Both the position numbers and the translations under genes were made by a program. Positions 35,547 through 44,187 of a stretch of 64,000 bases of DNA are shown piece by piece. The notes under the pieces were generated by a model that saw nothing but the letters and a program-made list of their open reading frames with translations, was not told the DNA's origin and made no database searches. Source of the stretch: Aquibium oceanicum (lineage in GTDB: Bacteria > Pseudomonadota > Alphaproteobacteria > Rhizobiales > Rhizobiaceae); NCBI RefSeq assembly GCF_001889605.1, contig NZ_CP018171.1, forward strand, positions 4,997,501 to 5,061,500. The letters are read 5' to 3'. The stretch's first letter is position 1. Each line of letters opens with the position of its first letter.

Positions 35547-35972
35547 GTTTTGTTGTTCGCTGCATGAGGTCTACTGGAAGGCTGGAAAACCAATCTTCAG
35601 GTTCGTGCCTCGACGTAACATTCAACCGTTCGATGACGTTAGAACGCTTTGTCATCCTGGTATGGTGAAACAGCCTCGCATTGCGCATCCACGCGCTCCG
35701 GCCGCGAGGGCACTCCGGCGGCGGTGCCTTGGTTCGATCGGGATTTCCGGTGGAAACGCCGGTTTTCGCCTCCAAAGCCCAGCCCGCTGCATGAACTGAG
35801 GCAATTACGCTGCCAAAACGGCAGACCGCCAAAGGCGCTGATAGAGAAATGAAACATTCGTTACATCATTTGCCAAAATGAACGATCCGTGTATGTTGCC
35901 GCTACGACACCGTGCCGCCGATGCCCGACCCGACGCATTGCGCGCGGCACGCCCGATCGCCAGGAGGCTCCC
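35547..35972. promoter_or_regulatory. Divergent region between TcuA-like gene and serine-dehydratase-like operon
   Basis: This 426-base region has no gene. It includes the promoter at 35870-35897 for the plus-strand operon. CCTGGTATGG at about 35657-35666 partly resembles the ACTGGTAT motif of the island. The minus-strand promoter for the TcuA-like gene was not resolved. Confidence 0.5.
35870..35897 (+). promoter_or_regulatory. Probable promoter of the Fe-S lyase/RraA operon
   Basis: TTGCCA (35870-35875) and TATGTT (35892-35897) are 16 bases apart. The predicted start near 35904 gives a leader of about 70 bases before ATG 35973. The surrounding sequence is AT-richer than the rest of the gap. 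Confidence 0.45.
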
Positions 35973-37406
35973 ATGTCACTCAGCTTGCTCACCCAAGACC
36001 ATCTCGACCGCGTCGCCATCGAGGTCGAGAAAGGTTTTCTCACCATCGGTGAACTGATCGCGCTCGGCACCGAGCTCGACCTGCCCATCAGCCAGGTCGT
36101 GGTCGCCGAAGCCATGATCCGCGAAGACAAGGACTTCGATCTGGTGACCGAGGAGTGCTTCGCCGCCTTCGCCCACAACATGCGGGCGTTGGAAAAGGGA
36201 ACAAAGGACGGCAACAGCTTCGTGCTCGGCACCGTGGCCAGCGATCTCGCCAAGCAGGACGTCGGCGTCCTGATCGGAGACGAATTGATCGACCGCGCGC
36301 TGGTCTATACGCTCGCCACCGAAGTCGGAAACCACGAGGTCGGCCTTTCGCCCTGCGCCGGCACCGGCGACAGCTGCCCCTATACCGGCCTTCTCAAGGC
36401 CCTGATGGAAACCGGCGTCGACCTCCCGCGCGTCAAGCTGACGGCGGCTCTGATCCTCAAGGTCGGCAGCATCTACCGCGCCGGCAAGGCCACCACGGGC
36501 TGCAACATGGAAGGCTACGGCGCGGGTTCGCCGGCGACCGCTGCGGCGCTGACCGACCTTCGCGGCGGCACGGCCGAGCAGGTCGGCAAGGCCATGGTTC
36601 TGGCCATCTCGCCGACGCTCGCGGTCCCCTGCACGCCGCGCGTCATCACCCGCGGCCTGTGCGGCGCGCATATCGGCAGCGCCATCCTGATCGGCAACCT
36701 CGCCTCCAACCTCATCCTGAAGAGCACCATCCCGGTCGACATCGACGTCGACGTCATGATCGCCATGGCGGCGCGCATCCACCGCGAGGCGGCGCCGGTG
36801 ATCACGGCGGTCAACGTGAAGTACATGCGCCCCTATTTCTCCAAGCGGCCACAGGTCGAGGCGCTCCTGTCCAAGGAGCAGGCGGTCGGGCAGGACGACC
36901 CGTCCAACATCATCCTCGCCGAAGCACGCGAGGAACTGCACGCCATGCTGGAGAGCAGCCGCCCGCTGACGCGCACGATGGGCGAGATCGTCGTCGGCGG
37001 CAGCTCGATCGCCGTCGGCTCGCCGACCAACATGGCGCGGATCGCCCACGCCCTAAAGAAGGGCAGCATCAAGCAGGTCGACATCGAACTGACCAAGGAT
37101 CTCTACAACCGCCGTTCCATCAACGTGCCGGCGATCCTCATGGGCGCGATGTTCGGATCGCACACGTCGGACGGCGACATGTACGGCAAGGTCATGGACC
37201 TGCCCGCCATCAAGAACATCAACATCACACTGTCGGAGATCGAGGAGCCGGAGGTGCAGCGCATCCGCCTCACCACCGACCAGGGCTCGGTGTGGATCGA
37301 CTCGCGCAACCGAGGTGGCGCGCGGGTGGCGATCGTGGACTGCAATCCGTCGATCGAGGCCGCGCTCGCCGCTGCCAAGGATCTCGGCATCCAGGTCGTC
37401 AGCTGA
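35973..37406 (+). CDS. L-serine dehydratase alpha-like Fe-S lyase
   Basis: This 477-residue protein resembles the SDH_alpha domain of Fe-S serine dehydratases. GCNMEGYGAGSPATAAALTD (Cys177), LRGGTAEQV and VPCTPRVITRGLC (Cys220, Cys230) match the cluster-binding pattern, and SPCAGTGDSCPYTG adds Cys128 and Cys135. The first domain is helical with no serine-dehydratase beta domain. It probably eliminates water, or possibly ammonia, from a hydroxy or amino acid using a 4Fe-4S cluster. AGGAGG before ATG 35973 fixes the start; the frame upstream is leader. It heads an operon with three RraA-fold genes. Confidence 0.7.
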   Translation: MSLSLLTQDHLDRVAIEVEKGFLTIGELIALGTELDLPISQVVVAEAMIREDKDFDLVTEECFAAFAHNMRALEKGTKDGNSFVLGTVASDLAKQDVGVLIGDELIDRALVYTLATEVGNHEVGLSPCAGTGDSCPYTGLLKALMETGVDLPRVKLTAALILKVGSIYRAGKATTGCNMEGYGAGSPATAAALTDLRGGTAEQVGKAMVLAISPTLAVPCTPRVITRGLCGAHIGSAILIGNLASNLILKSTIPVDIDVDVMIAMAARIHREAAPVITAVNVKYMRPYFSKRPQVEALLSKEQAVGQDDPSNIILAEAREELHAMLESSRPLTRTMGEIVVGGSSIAVGSPTNMARIAHALKKGSIKQVDIELTKDLYNRRSINVPAILMGAMFGSHTSDGDMYGKVMDLPAIKNINITLSEIEEPEVQRIRLTTDQGSVWIDSRNRGGARVAIVDCNPSIEAALAAAKDLGIQVVS

Positions 37407-37420
37407 GCCGACGCAACAGG

Positions 37421-38068
37421 ATGTCGCTTTCCCATACCCGCGTGGGGGCCGAGCTCGTCTCGGCCTTCTCCACCATACAGGCCGCAACCATCCACGAGGC
37501 GCAAGGCGGGACCGGCGCCGTGACGGCAGAGATCCGGCCTCTCGACCGGGCGATGTCGCTCTGCGGCCCGGCGCTGACGATCAAGATGCCGCCGGCCGAC
37601 AATCTGGCGCTCCACCAGGCGCTCTATCTCGCCGAGCCGGGCGACGTGCTGGTCGTCGACTGCGGACGCCACATGGAGGCCGGCCAGTGGGGCGGTATCC
37701 TGATGGAGGCAGCCAAGGCGCGCGGCATCGCCGGGCTGATCACAAACGGGTCGGTGCGCGACACCGACGAGCTGATTGAAGGGAACTTCCCGGTCTTCAG
37801 CCGCGGCATTTCCATCAAGGGTACGGCCAAGAACCCCGGCGCGCGCATCGGCGAGCCGATGATATTCGAAGGCGTGAACGTGGCGCCCGGCGACCTCGTC
37901 CGCGCAGACGCCGACGGGATCGTCTTCGTGCCGAAGGAGTCCGCCGCCGCCGTCCTCGAAAAATCGCGCGCGCGCATCGCCAAGGAGGACGATTTCACCC
38001 GTCGCATCCGCAACGGCGAGACGACGCTCGATCTCTACGGTTTCCCAGCCTATTCGAAAGCAGGATGA
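37421..38068 (+). CDS. RraA-fold aldolase-like protein 1
   Basis: This 215-residue member of the RraA / HMG-CHA aldolase family shows the nucleotide-independent fold elements ATIHEAQGGTGA, GPALTIKMPPADN, EPGDVLVVDCG, GLITNGSVRDTDEL with Arg113-Asp114, and PGDLVRADADGIVFVP. Arg-Asp matches the substrate- and metal-binding pair of 4-hydroxy-4-methyl-2-oxoglutarate aldolase. The usual acidic residue after WG is replaced by Gly92. Such enzymes cleave branched hydroxy-oxo-acids to pyruvate plus an oxoacid. It starts 14 bases after the Fe-S lyase gene and overlaps the next gene by 4 bases. Confidence 0.85.
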   Translation: MSLSHTRVGAELVSAFSTIQAATIHEAQGGTGAVTAEIRPLDRAMSLCGPALTIKMPPADNLALHQALYLAEPGDVLVVDCGRHMEAGQWGGILMEAAKARGIAGLITNGSVRDTDELIEGNFPVFSRGISIKGTAKNPGARIGEPMIFEGVNVAPGDLVRADADGIVFVPKESAAAVLEKSRARIAKEDDFTRRIRNGETTLDLYGFPAYSKAG

Positions 38069-38739
38069 TGGACAGCGCAGACTTCGATACGAGATTCCGC
38101 GCGCGGCTGCATGCGCTTTCGACCACCAATCTCTCCGACGCCATGGATTCGGTCGGCATCGCTGGGGCCGTGATCGGCGTACGGCCGATGTTCCACTCTC
38201 CGCGCGTCGTCGGGCGGGCCGTAACGATCAAGATCACTGCCGCGGGCGAAAAGAAGTCCGGTGCCCATCTGGGCGTCGAGGCCATCGCCTCCGCTCAAGG
38301 CGGCGACGTGATCGTGGTCAGCAACCATGGCGACGTGAAGAACAATTGCTGGGGCGAGGTCCTGTCCTGTGCAGCCAAGGTCAAGGGCGTCGGCGGCGTG
38401 GTCGTCGACGGCGCGGCGCGCGACATCGATGCCTGCGAGGAAATGGGCTTTCCCGTCTTCGCCCGCGCAGCCGTCCCCATCACCGCGCGCGGCCGGATCA
38501 TGCAGGAGGCCTACAACGTCACCGTTCGCATGGGTGACGTCCAGGTCAGCCCCGGCGACGTGGTGGTCGCCGACATTAACGGCGTCGTCTTCATCCCTCC
38601 GTCGAAGCTCGAGGACGTGGTCGCCCGCGCCGAGACGCTGATGGAGAAGGAAGAGCAGATGAAGGCCGACCTGCTCGCCGGGATGGACGTCCTCGAGGTC
38701 GACCGAAAGTACAACTACGAGAACATGCTGAAGAAATGA
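38065..38739 (+). CDS. RraA-fold aldolase-like protein 2
   Basis: This 224-residue second paralogue contains TTNLSDAMDSVGIAGAV, GRAVTIKITAAGEK, GGDVIVVSNHGD, NCWGEVLSCAAKVKG with the acidic Glu98, and VVDGAARDIDA with Arg119-Asp120. PGDVVVADINGVVFIP is also present. The Arg-Asp pair and the acidic residue are both kept, so it is a good candidate for an active metal-dependent aldolase or oxaloacetate decarboxylase. It overlaps both neighbours by ATGA-type junctions and should be made in fixed ratio to them. Confidence 0.87.
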   Translation: MMDSADFDTRFRARLHALSTTNLSDAMDSVGIAGAVIGVRPMFHSPRVVGRAVTIKITAAGEKKSGAHLGVEAIASAQGGDVIVVSNHGDVKNNCWGEVLSCAAKVKGVGGVVVDGAARDIDACEEMGFPVFARAAVPITARGRIMQEAYNVTVRMGDVQVSPGDVVVADINGVVFIPPSKLEDVVARAETLMEKEEQMKADLLAGMDVLEVDRKYNYENMLKK

Positions 38740-39398
38740 CCAGCCATCCGCACCAGACCCTCATCGACGCCTTCTCCGAATTCTCGACCTCGACGATATC
38801 GGACGCCTGCGACAAGCTCGGCATCGCGGCCGGCTGCCTCGGCATTTCGGCCGTCAGCAAGTGCCGCCGCATGGTCGGCACGGCCTATACGGTACGCTAC
38901 GTGCCCGTCGGCGAGACGAAGGGCACCGTCGGCGACTACATCGACGAGGTCCGCCCCGGCGACATCGTGGTGCTCGACAACCAGGGCCGCACGGATTGCA
39001 CGGTCTGGGGCGACATCCTGACCATCGTCTCGGGCGCGAAGAAGATCGCCGGCACGCTGATCGAAGGCGTCTGCCGCGACCTCGACGGCATCGACGAGAA
39101 CGACTACCCGCTGTTCGCCCGCGGCGTCTTCATGATGACCGGCAAGGACCGGGTAATGGTGGACGGAACGCAGGTGACGGTCTCCGTCGGCAACCGCCAG
39201 GTTCGGCCCGACGACATGATCATCGGCGATGCGAGCGGCGTTGTCGTGGTGCCGAAGGAACGCGCGAAGGAGGTGCTGGAGATCGCTCAGTCGATCGAGG
39301 CGGCCGAAAGCGCCATCGTCGACGCCGTGCGTGGCGGCGCCAGCATAGCCGAGGCGCGCCGGGCGCACGGCTACCACACGCTCCAGACCAAGGGCTGA
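38736..39398 (+). CDS. RraA-fold aldolase-like protein 3
   Basis: This 220-residue third paralogue contains STSTISDACDKLGIAAGCLG, GTAYTVRYVPVGETKG, RPGDIVVLDNQGRTDCTVWG, DILTIVSGAKKIAG with Asp93, and LIEGVCRDLDGID with Arg114-Asp115. PDDMIIGDASGVVVVP closes the fold. All positions I associate with class II pyruvate aldolase activity are present. Identity to proteins 1 and 2 is low apart from these motifs, so the triplication is old or was assembled from different sources. It is the last gene of the coupled operon. Confidence 0.87.
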   Translation: MTSHPHQTLIDAFSEFSTSTISDACDKLGIAAGCLGISAVSKCRRMVGTAYTVRYVPVGETKGTVGDYIDEVRPGDIVVLDNQGRTDCTVWGDILTIVSGAKKIAGTLIEGVCRDLDGIDENDYPLFARGVFMMTGKDRVMVDGTQVTVSVGNRQVRPDDMIIGDASGVVVVPKERAKEVLEIAQSIEAAESAIVDAVRGGASIAEARRAHGYHTLQTKG

Positions 39399-39491
39399 AA
39401 CCTGGCGGTCGTGTTGTAAGCTATCTCGCGGCGGCTATACTCGCCCTCGTTTCGACATGGCCTGACGGCCGAAAGAGAAGAGCGCCGCGCA

Positions 39492-40475
39492 TTGGCCAGA
39501 TCAGGTGGAAAGCGGACGAGGTCCGATCCCCGCGACACGTTCGCATTCGCGCCCGAGCCGATCCGCCGCATCGGCGAGACGCTCGGCGACCTGACAATCA
39601 AGCAGAAGCTGTTGGCGCGTTTCATGCTCCAGCATCCCGAAAAGATCGGCTTCCTGTCCATCCGCGATCTCGCCGAACAGGTCGGTGTGTCGACCGCCAC
39701 CGTGTCGCGTCTCTGCTCGCAGCTTGGCTATTCGGGCTACGACGAACTGGGACGCGAGGTGCAGCAGAGCCTGCAGTACGAGATGTCGACGCCCGCCCGG
39801 CTGCGCATGCTCAACGACGTCGCCGACCAGGCCGGCGATGCGCCGCAGACCGCCTTCGACCGGGTGGTCGACATGGAAACCCAGAACCTCCTGCTTTTGC
39901 GCCGCATGGCGGACCGCGACATGCTGCTTGGCTGCGTGGAAGAGTTGCACGACGCCGAGTGCGTGCTCGTCGTCGGCTCGATGGGATCGACAGCACTGGC
40001 GGAATACTTCGCCTACGCGCTCGGAAAGGTGCGCCGCTCTGTGCGGCTCGCAAGCTCGGGCACGGGTTCTTCCGACTGGCTGGCGATTTCCAATGCGGCC
40101 GCGGGCACGCTGGTCATCCTGATCGGATTTCCGCGCTATCAGCGCCGGACCATCGAGATCGGGCAGCACGCCAAGGCGCGCGGCGCGCGCATTCTCGCGG
40201 TCACGGACCAGGAAAGCTCGCCTCTCGCGCGCCTCGCGGACCTCGTCATCCCCGTGCCGATCAGCCTCTCGACGGTCGTCGATTCCTTCGCGGCCCCGGT
40301 CGTGCTGATCCATGGACTGGTGGTCGAATACGGCGAACGCTACCGGGCGGAGGTGCAACAGCACCTCCTCGGGTTCGAGCAGTATACCCGCGACCTGTCG
40401 GTCTGGCCCGAAACGCCGAAGCGCGACTCCGCCTTGCCGCCCGTTACGCCTGAGCCGAACCGGACCAGGCGATGA
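39492..40475 (+). CDS. RpiR/MurR-family regulator with SIS domain
   Basis: This 327-residue regulator has an N-terminal HTH_6 domain (LTIKQKLLARFMLQHPEKIGF...IRDLAEQVGVSTATVSRLC). A SIS phosphosugar-binding domain follows at about 140-270 (CVLVVGSMGSTALAEYFAYAL...ILIGFPRYQRRTIEIGQHAK...ILAVTDQESSPLARLADLVI). A TTG start at 39492 preceded by GAAAGAGAAGAG is the best available, since no ATG occurs before the domain. It lies 93 bases after the RraA operon and overlaps the convergent epimerase gene by 32 bases. It may control the RraA operon or the epimerase in response to a sugar phosphate or related acid. Confidence 0.88.
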   Translation: MARSGGKRTRSDPRDTFAFAPEPIRRIGETLGDLTIKQKLLARFMLQHPEKIGFLSIRDLAEQVGVSTATVSRLCSQLGYSGYDELGREVQQSLQYEMSTPARLRMLNDVADQAGDAPQTAFDRVVDMETQNLLLLRRMADRDMLLGCVEELHDAECVLVVGSMGSTALAEYFAYALGKVRRSVRLASSGTGSSDWLAISNAAAGTLVILIGFPRYQRRTIEIGQHAKARGARILAVTDQESSPLARLADLVIPVPISLSTVVDSFAAPVVLIHGLVVEYGERYRAEVQQHLLGFEQYTRDLSVWPETPKRDSALPPVTPEPNRTRR

Positions 40476-41430
40476 TGCGGCGGATGCCCTCGTCGATGCC
40501 GATCGAAGGCTTCCAGCCGATCTGGTTGATGATCTTGTCGTTGGAGAAGTTCAGCCGGCTGGAGACCGTCGCGCGGATCTTGCCCTCGATCTTCTTGTGC
40601 TCCGGCTTCAGGTCGGAACCCATCTCCTTCAGGATGATCGCGACGAGATCGTTGAGCGACGTCGAGACGCCGGTCGCGACGTTGTAGGATTCGCCGGTGA
40701 CATCGGCCTCCATCGCCATCACGTTGGCGCGCGCGATGTCATGGATGTGGATGTAGTCGTGGACCTCGCTGCCGTCATCGGGGATTACCGGCCGCTCCGA
40801 CTTGCGGATGGCGTCGATCGTATCGACGATATAGGCCGAGTTCACCGCGCGGCGGTGCTGGCGCTCGCCGTAGACGGAGGAATAACGCAGCGACACGAAA
40901 GGCACGCCGTAGCGCTGCGAATAGAGGCGGCCGAGGTTTTCGCCGATGATCTTGGAGCCGCCGTAGAGCGCGGCGCCGGGCTGTTGTCCCGACCACATCC
41001 ACGGCGCCTTCTCGGTGGTGACGTCCTCCTCCGTCTCGCCATAGACCGCGACCGACGAGGAGAAGATCACCTTCACCCCCGAGCGGTACCGCGCCGCCTC
41101 GCAGATGTTAAGCATGCCGGTGACGTTGACCGCGAGGCCGAGCGACGGGTTGAGCGACAGGGGCAGCGTGAGGAAGCCGGCGACGGCGAAGACGCCGGAC
41201 GCGTCCTCGAAGGCATCGAAGAGTTCGTTGGTGCGCAGGATGTCGCCACGCACCAGCACGACGCGGGGATCGGACACCAGCCCGCTGACGGTGCTCTCGG
41301 TGCCGAGCGAATAGTTGTCGAACAGCACCACCTGGCGCGCGCCCGCTTCCAGCAGGTGCTGGGTGATCTCCGAGCCGATCTGGCTGAGCCCGCCCGCGAT
41401 GACGAATTTGTTGCCTTCGATCCTTGCCAT
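40444..41430 (-). CDS. NAD-dependent epimerase/dehydratase (extended SDR)
   Basis: This 328-residue extended SDR has Tyr156 and Lys160 (YGGSK) and Ser124-126 (FSSSVAVYG). The dinucleotide loop is GGLSQIG (13-19), a variant of the usual GGAGFIG with Ser-Gln in the middle. RYSSVYGERQ and EVHDYIHIHDIA are typical of UDP-sugar epimerases. It probably oxidises or epimerises a sugar-like or polyhydroxy substrate. Its role in an acid-degrading island is unclear. Its last 10 codons overlap the convergent RpiR gene, so the two transcripts may interfere. Confidence 0.88.
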   Translation of the reverse strand: MARIEGNKFVIAGGLSQIGSEITQHLLEAGARQVVLFDNYSLGTESTVSGLVSDPRVVLVRGDILRTNELFDAFEDASGVFAVAGFLTLPLSLNPSLGLAVNVTGMLNICEAARYRSGVKVIFSSSVAVYGETEEDVTTEKAPWMWSGQQPGAALYGGSKIIGENLGRLYSQRYGVPFVSLRYSSVYGERQHRRAVNSAYIVDTIDAIRKSERPVIPDDGSEVHDYIHIHDIARANVMAMEADVTGESYNVATGVSTSLNDLVAIILKEMGSDLKPEHKKIEGKIRATVSSRLNFSNDKIINQIGWKPSIGIDEGIRRIIAWSGSAQA

Positions 41431-41513
41431 GACGTCCTTGCTTCGATGTTTTCAGCGAGGCCGCGCCAGAACGCAGCCACAGTTCAGTCGGTGCCGCGTC
41501 GGCCGGCTGGCCG

Positions 41514-43022
41514 TCACAGCATGATGTGGATGGATTTTTCTTCGGTGTAGGAGATCATCTCCTCGAGGCCCCGCTCGCGTCCGGTGCCGCTGTTCTTGTA
41601 GCCGCCATACGGCATGCCGCGGACATGTGCGCCGACGCCGTTGATCCAGACGTAGCCGTTTTCCAGCGCCCTCGCGGTCTTCATCGCCTTCGTGATGTCG
41701 TTGGTCCAGACGGCCGCCGTCAGCCCGAGGTCGACGCCGTTGGCCATCTCGATCATCTCCTCCTCGGTCGACCATTTCATGATCGACAGCACGGGTCCGA
41801 AGATTTCCTCACGGGCGATGCGCATGTCGGGGGTAACGTCGGCGAAGACCGTCGGCTCGACCCAATAGCCGGTCTCGAACTCCCTGCCCTCCGGCCGCTT
41901 GCCGCCGCACAGGAGGCGCGCACCGTCGTCGATGCCGGACGCGATGGCCGCCCTCACCTTGTCGAACTGCGCCGCCGAGTTGATCGGTCCCATCTGGCTG
42001 TCGTCGCGGAAGGGATCGCCGACGCGGATCGCACCGACGGACTTAGCCACTTCGTCGACAACCTCATCGTAGAGGTCGGCGTGCACCATCAGGCGGCTGG
42101 TGGATCCGCAGGACTGGCCCTGCCAGCCGAAATTCATGCCGCTGACGGCGGCCTTCGCGGCCTTGGCGGCGGGAGCGTCCGGATAGACGATGAAGGGGTT
42201 CTTGCCGCCGAGTTCCAGCGACACGTGCTTGACACAGACCTCCGCGGCGGTGCGCTGGATCGCCATGCCGGTGCGCGCCGAGCCGACGAAGGAGAGCCGC
42301 TTGATCCTGGGGTGCCGGACCAGCGCCTCGCCGGCCTCCTGCCCACCGGTCACCACGCTCACGATGCCGGCTGGCAGGACCTCCGCCGCCACCTCGCCGA
42401 AGATCGACGCCGACAGCGGGCTCTGCTCCGACGGCTTCAGGATGATGGCGTTGCCGGCCATGAGCGGCGCGCCGATGCCGCAGAGCGCGAAATAGATCGG
42501 GTGGTTGAAGGCCAGGATGCGCGCGCAGACGCCGTAGGGCTCGCGGATGGTGAAATGCAGGTTCTTCGCCGTCGACGGGACGCTCTGACCCTTCAGCTCG
42601 TAGGCGATGCCGACGAAGTAGCGCAGGCGTTCGAGGCCGTTGGCGAGGTCGTTGCGCATCGGCGTGATGGTGTTGCCGGTATCGGCGACCTCCAGGGCCA
42701 GAATCTCGTCCGAGCGTTCCTGGAGCCTGTCGCAGAACTTCAGGAGCAGCGCCGCGCGCCGGTTCATGTCCATCGCCGCCCATTCCTTCTGAGCGGTGAG
42801 CGCGGCCTCGACCGCGGCGGCGACGTCGGCGGTATCTGCCATCGGCACGCGGCCGATCGGTTCGAGGTTCGCGGGATTGTGGCTGTCCAGCCAACGGCCG
42901 CTGGCGCTTTCGACCATACGTCCGCCGATCAGCATGCGTCCGTCGTGGAAGGCGCTTCCCTTGGCCGCGCCTCTGGTTTCCGAAGTGACGTTCACCGCAA
43001 GCCCCTCCCCTGAAGCAGCCAT
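41514..43022 (-). CDS. Aldehyde dehydrogenase 1 (betaine-aldehyde-dehydrogenase-like)
   Basis: This 502-residue NAD(P)-dependent aldehyde dehydrogenase has catalytic Cys305 in GQSCGSTSR, Glu270 in SLELGGKNP and Asn173 in AFNHP. The cofactor-binding GSARTG loop and EEIFGPVLS are present. It oxidises an aldehyde to an acid in the cytoplasm. It lies 83 bases upstream of the epimerase gene on the same strand, and the two may be co-transcribed. An ACTGGTAT-type site sits about 145 bases upstream. Substrate class cannot be told from sequence. Confidence 0.93.
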   Translation of the reverse strand: MAASGEGLAVNVTSETRGAAKGSAFHDGRMLIGGRMVESASGRWLDSHNPANLEPIGRVPMADTADVAAAVEAALTAQKEWAAMDMNRRAALLLKFCDRLQERSDEILALEVADTGNTITPMRNDLANGLERLRYFVGIAYELKGQSVPSTAKNLHFTIREPYGVCARILAFNHPIYFALCGIGAPLMAGNAIILKPSEQSPLSASIFGEVAAEVLPAGIVSVVTGGQEAGEALVRHPRIKRLSFVGSARTGMAIQRTAAEVCVKHVSLELGGKNPFIVYPDAPAAKAAKAAVSGMNFGWQGQSCGSTSRLMVHADLYDEVVDEVAKSVGAIRVGDPFRDDSQMGPINSAAQFDKVRAAIASGIDDGARLLCGGKRPEGREFETGYWVEPTVFADVTPDMRIAREEIFGPVLSIMKWSTEEEMIEMANGVDLGLTAAVWTNDITKAMKTARALENGYVWINGVGAHVRGMPYGGYKNSGTGRERGLEEMISYTEEKSIHIML

Positions 43023-43165
43023 CTAGTTCGTTCGCTACCGCCGGTCATGATCGCCCTTCTGGCCACGGGCGGGACCGGGATGCATGCACCATTGCCGGAC
43101 ATCGCTCCGGCTAAAACAAGGCCTCGTATCTTCCCGGACCCGCCATGCCGCAATGACCGATCGGA

Positions 43166-43177
43166 CATACTGGTATG
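43166..43177. promoter_or_regulatory. CATACTGGTATG motif upstream of aldehyde dehydrogenase 1
   Basis: CATAC and GTATG are perfectly inverted around TG. The site lies 144 bases upstream of the ALDH start and 33 bases after the MBL gene stop. It is the most symmetrical of the three ACTGGTAT sites in the island. Confidence 0.4.
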
Positions 43178-43209
43178 CGCCGCCCAGCCGGCGTATCGGA
43201 TCCGGCCGC

Positions 43210-44016
43210 TCAAGATTCCCGCCCGTGCGGCGGCATGTCGACGCGGACGATCCATCCCTCCGTGCCTGCCCGCAGTTCCGGGTAGCGCTTCAAGACCTCG
43301 GGATCGTGTCCGGGGATGACGTGGTCGTCCGAATTCGTCAGCGAGCGCAGGCGCCGGAAGCCCCGCTGCATTGCCTCGAGGTCGAACACGGCCGGAAAGG
43401 GCCTGCCGGTCTCGAAATTGGCGAAGAAATGCGTGGCGTCCGATGCCAGCACCACCCAGCCTCGCGCGGTGCGCACGCGAACCACCTGCAGCCCGTCCGT
43501 ATGACCGCCGATGTGATGCACGCTGATGCCCGGCGCCAGCTCCGAATCCCCCGAATGGAAGGCGACGCGTCCCTCGAAGAGGCTGCGCACCATCTGACCG
43601 ACGTCGCCGGCCTCGTAGTGATGCGCATGATCGTGCGTGCACATGTGCGGTCCGGTGCAGAACGCCATCTCGCGTTCCTGGACGTGGTAGGTCGCGTTTG
43701 GAAAGAGCGGCGTGTTGCCTGCGTGGTCGTAATGCAGGTGGGTGAGGATCACGTGACGCACACTGTCAGGCTCGACGCCTGCGGCCGCGAGGCCTTGCCG
43801 CACCGGCGTCACGATATGGCGGGAGCGCTTTTGCGCGGTCTCGTCGCTGAAGCCGGTGTCGACGACGTAGGAACCCTCGTCGCCCTTGATCACCCAGACG
43901 AAATAGTCGAGCGGCATGTCCACGTCGTGGATGTCGCCGCCGATGAAGTTTTCCGTCGAGCGCCTGGCCAGATGGCCGTAGCGGATCGCGAAAATCTCGT
44001 AGCTGCCCCGCTCCAT
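43210..44016 (-). CDS. MBL-fold metallo-hydrolase, AHL-lactonase-like
   Basis: This 268-residue metallo-beta-lactamase-fold hydrolase has the dinuclear zinc ligands His93, His95, Asp97, His98 (THLHYDHAG), His172 (HIGGHTDG), Asp193 (LASDATH) and His237 (VIPGHDP). Overall it resembles the N-acyl-homoserine lactonase branch, which also contains general lactonases. In this setting it may open a lactone made by the monooxygenase at 60993, though quorum-signal hydrolysis cannot be excluded. It has no signal peptide. It diverges from the RraA-fold gene at 44188 with a 171-base gap. Confidence 0.88.
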   Translation of the reverse strand: MERGSYEIFAIRYGHLARRSTENFIGGDIHDVDMPLDYFVWVIKGDEGSYVVDTGFSDETAQKRSRHIVTPVRQGLAAAGVEPDSVRHVILTHLHYDHAGNTPLFPNATYHVQEREMAFCTGPHMCTHDHAHHYEAGDVGQMVRSLFEGRVAFHSGDSELAPGISVHHIGGHTDGLQVVRVRTARGWVVLASDATHFFANFETGRPFPAVFDLEAMQRGFRRLRSLTNSDDHVIPGHDPEVLKRYPELRAGTEGWIVRVDMPPHGRES

Positions 44017-44187
44017 CCGCTACGCGTCCCGAACCTTCATCACTCGCGGCGAGCCGCCGAACCGCGACAGTCTAGCGCTCCCCTCCGGGCCGGTGCCAAT
44101 CGCCGCGGGCCATAGCAGTATAAGCGTTCGGTTCTGACAAGCGCGGACGGAACCGTCTAGATCGTCCTGAATCGGGAGGGCCAGACC

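Noticed and set aside
36155-38068. 637-codon plus-strand frame joining two genes
   Set aside because: Only its last 215 codons (from 37421) are real (RraA-fold protein 1); the earlier part is an out-of-frame reading of the Fe-S lyase gene.
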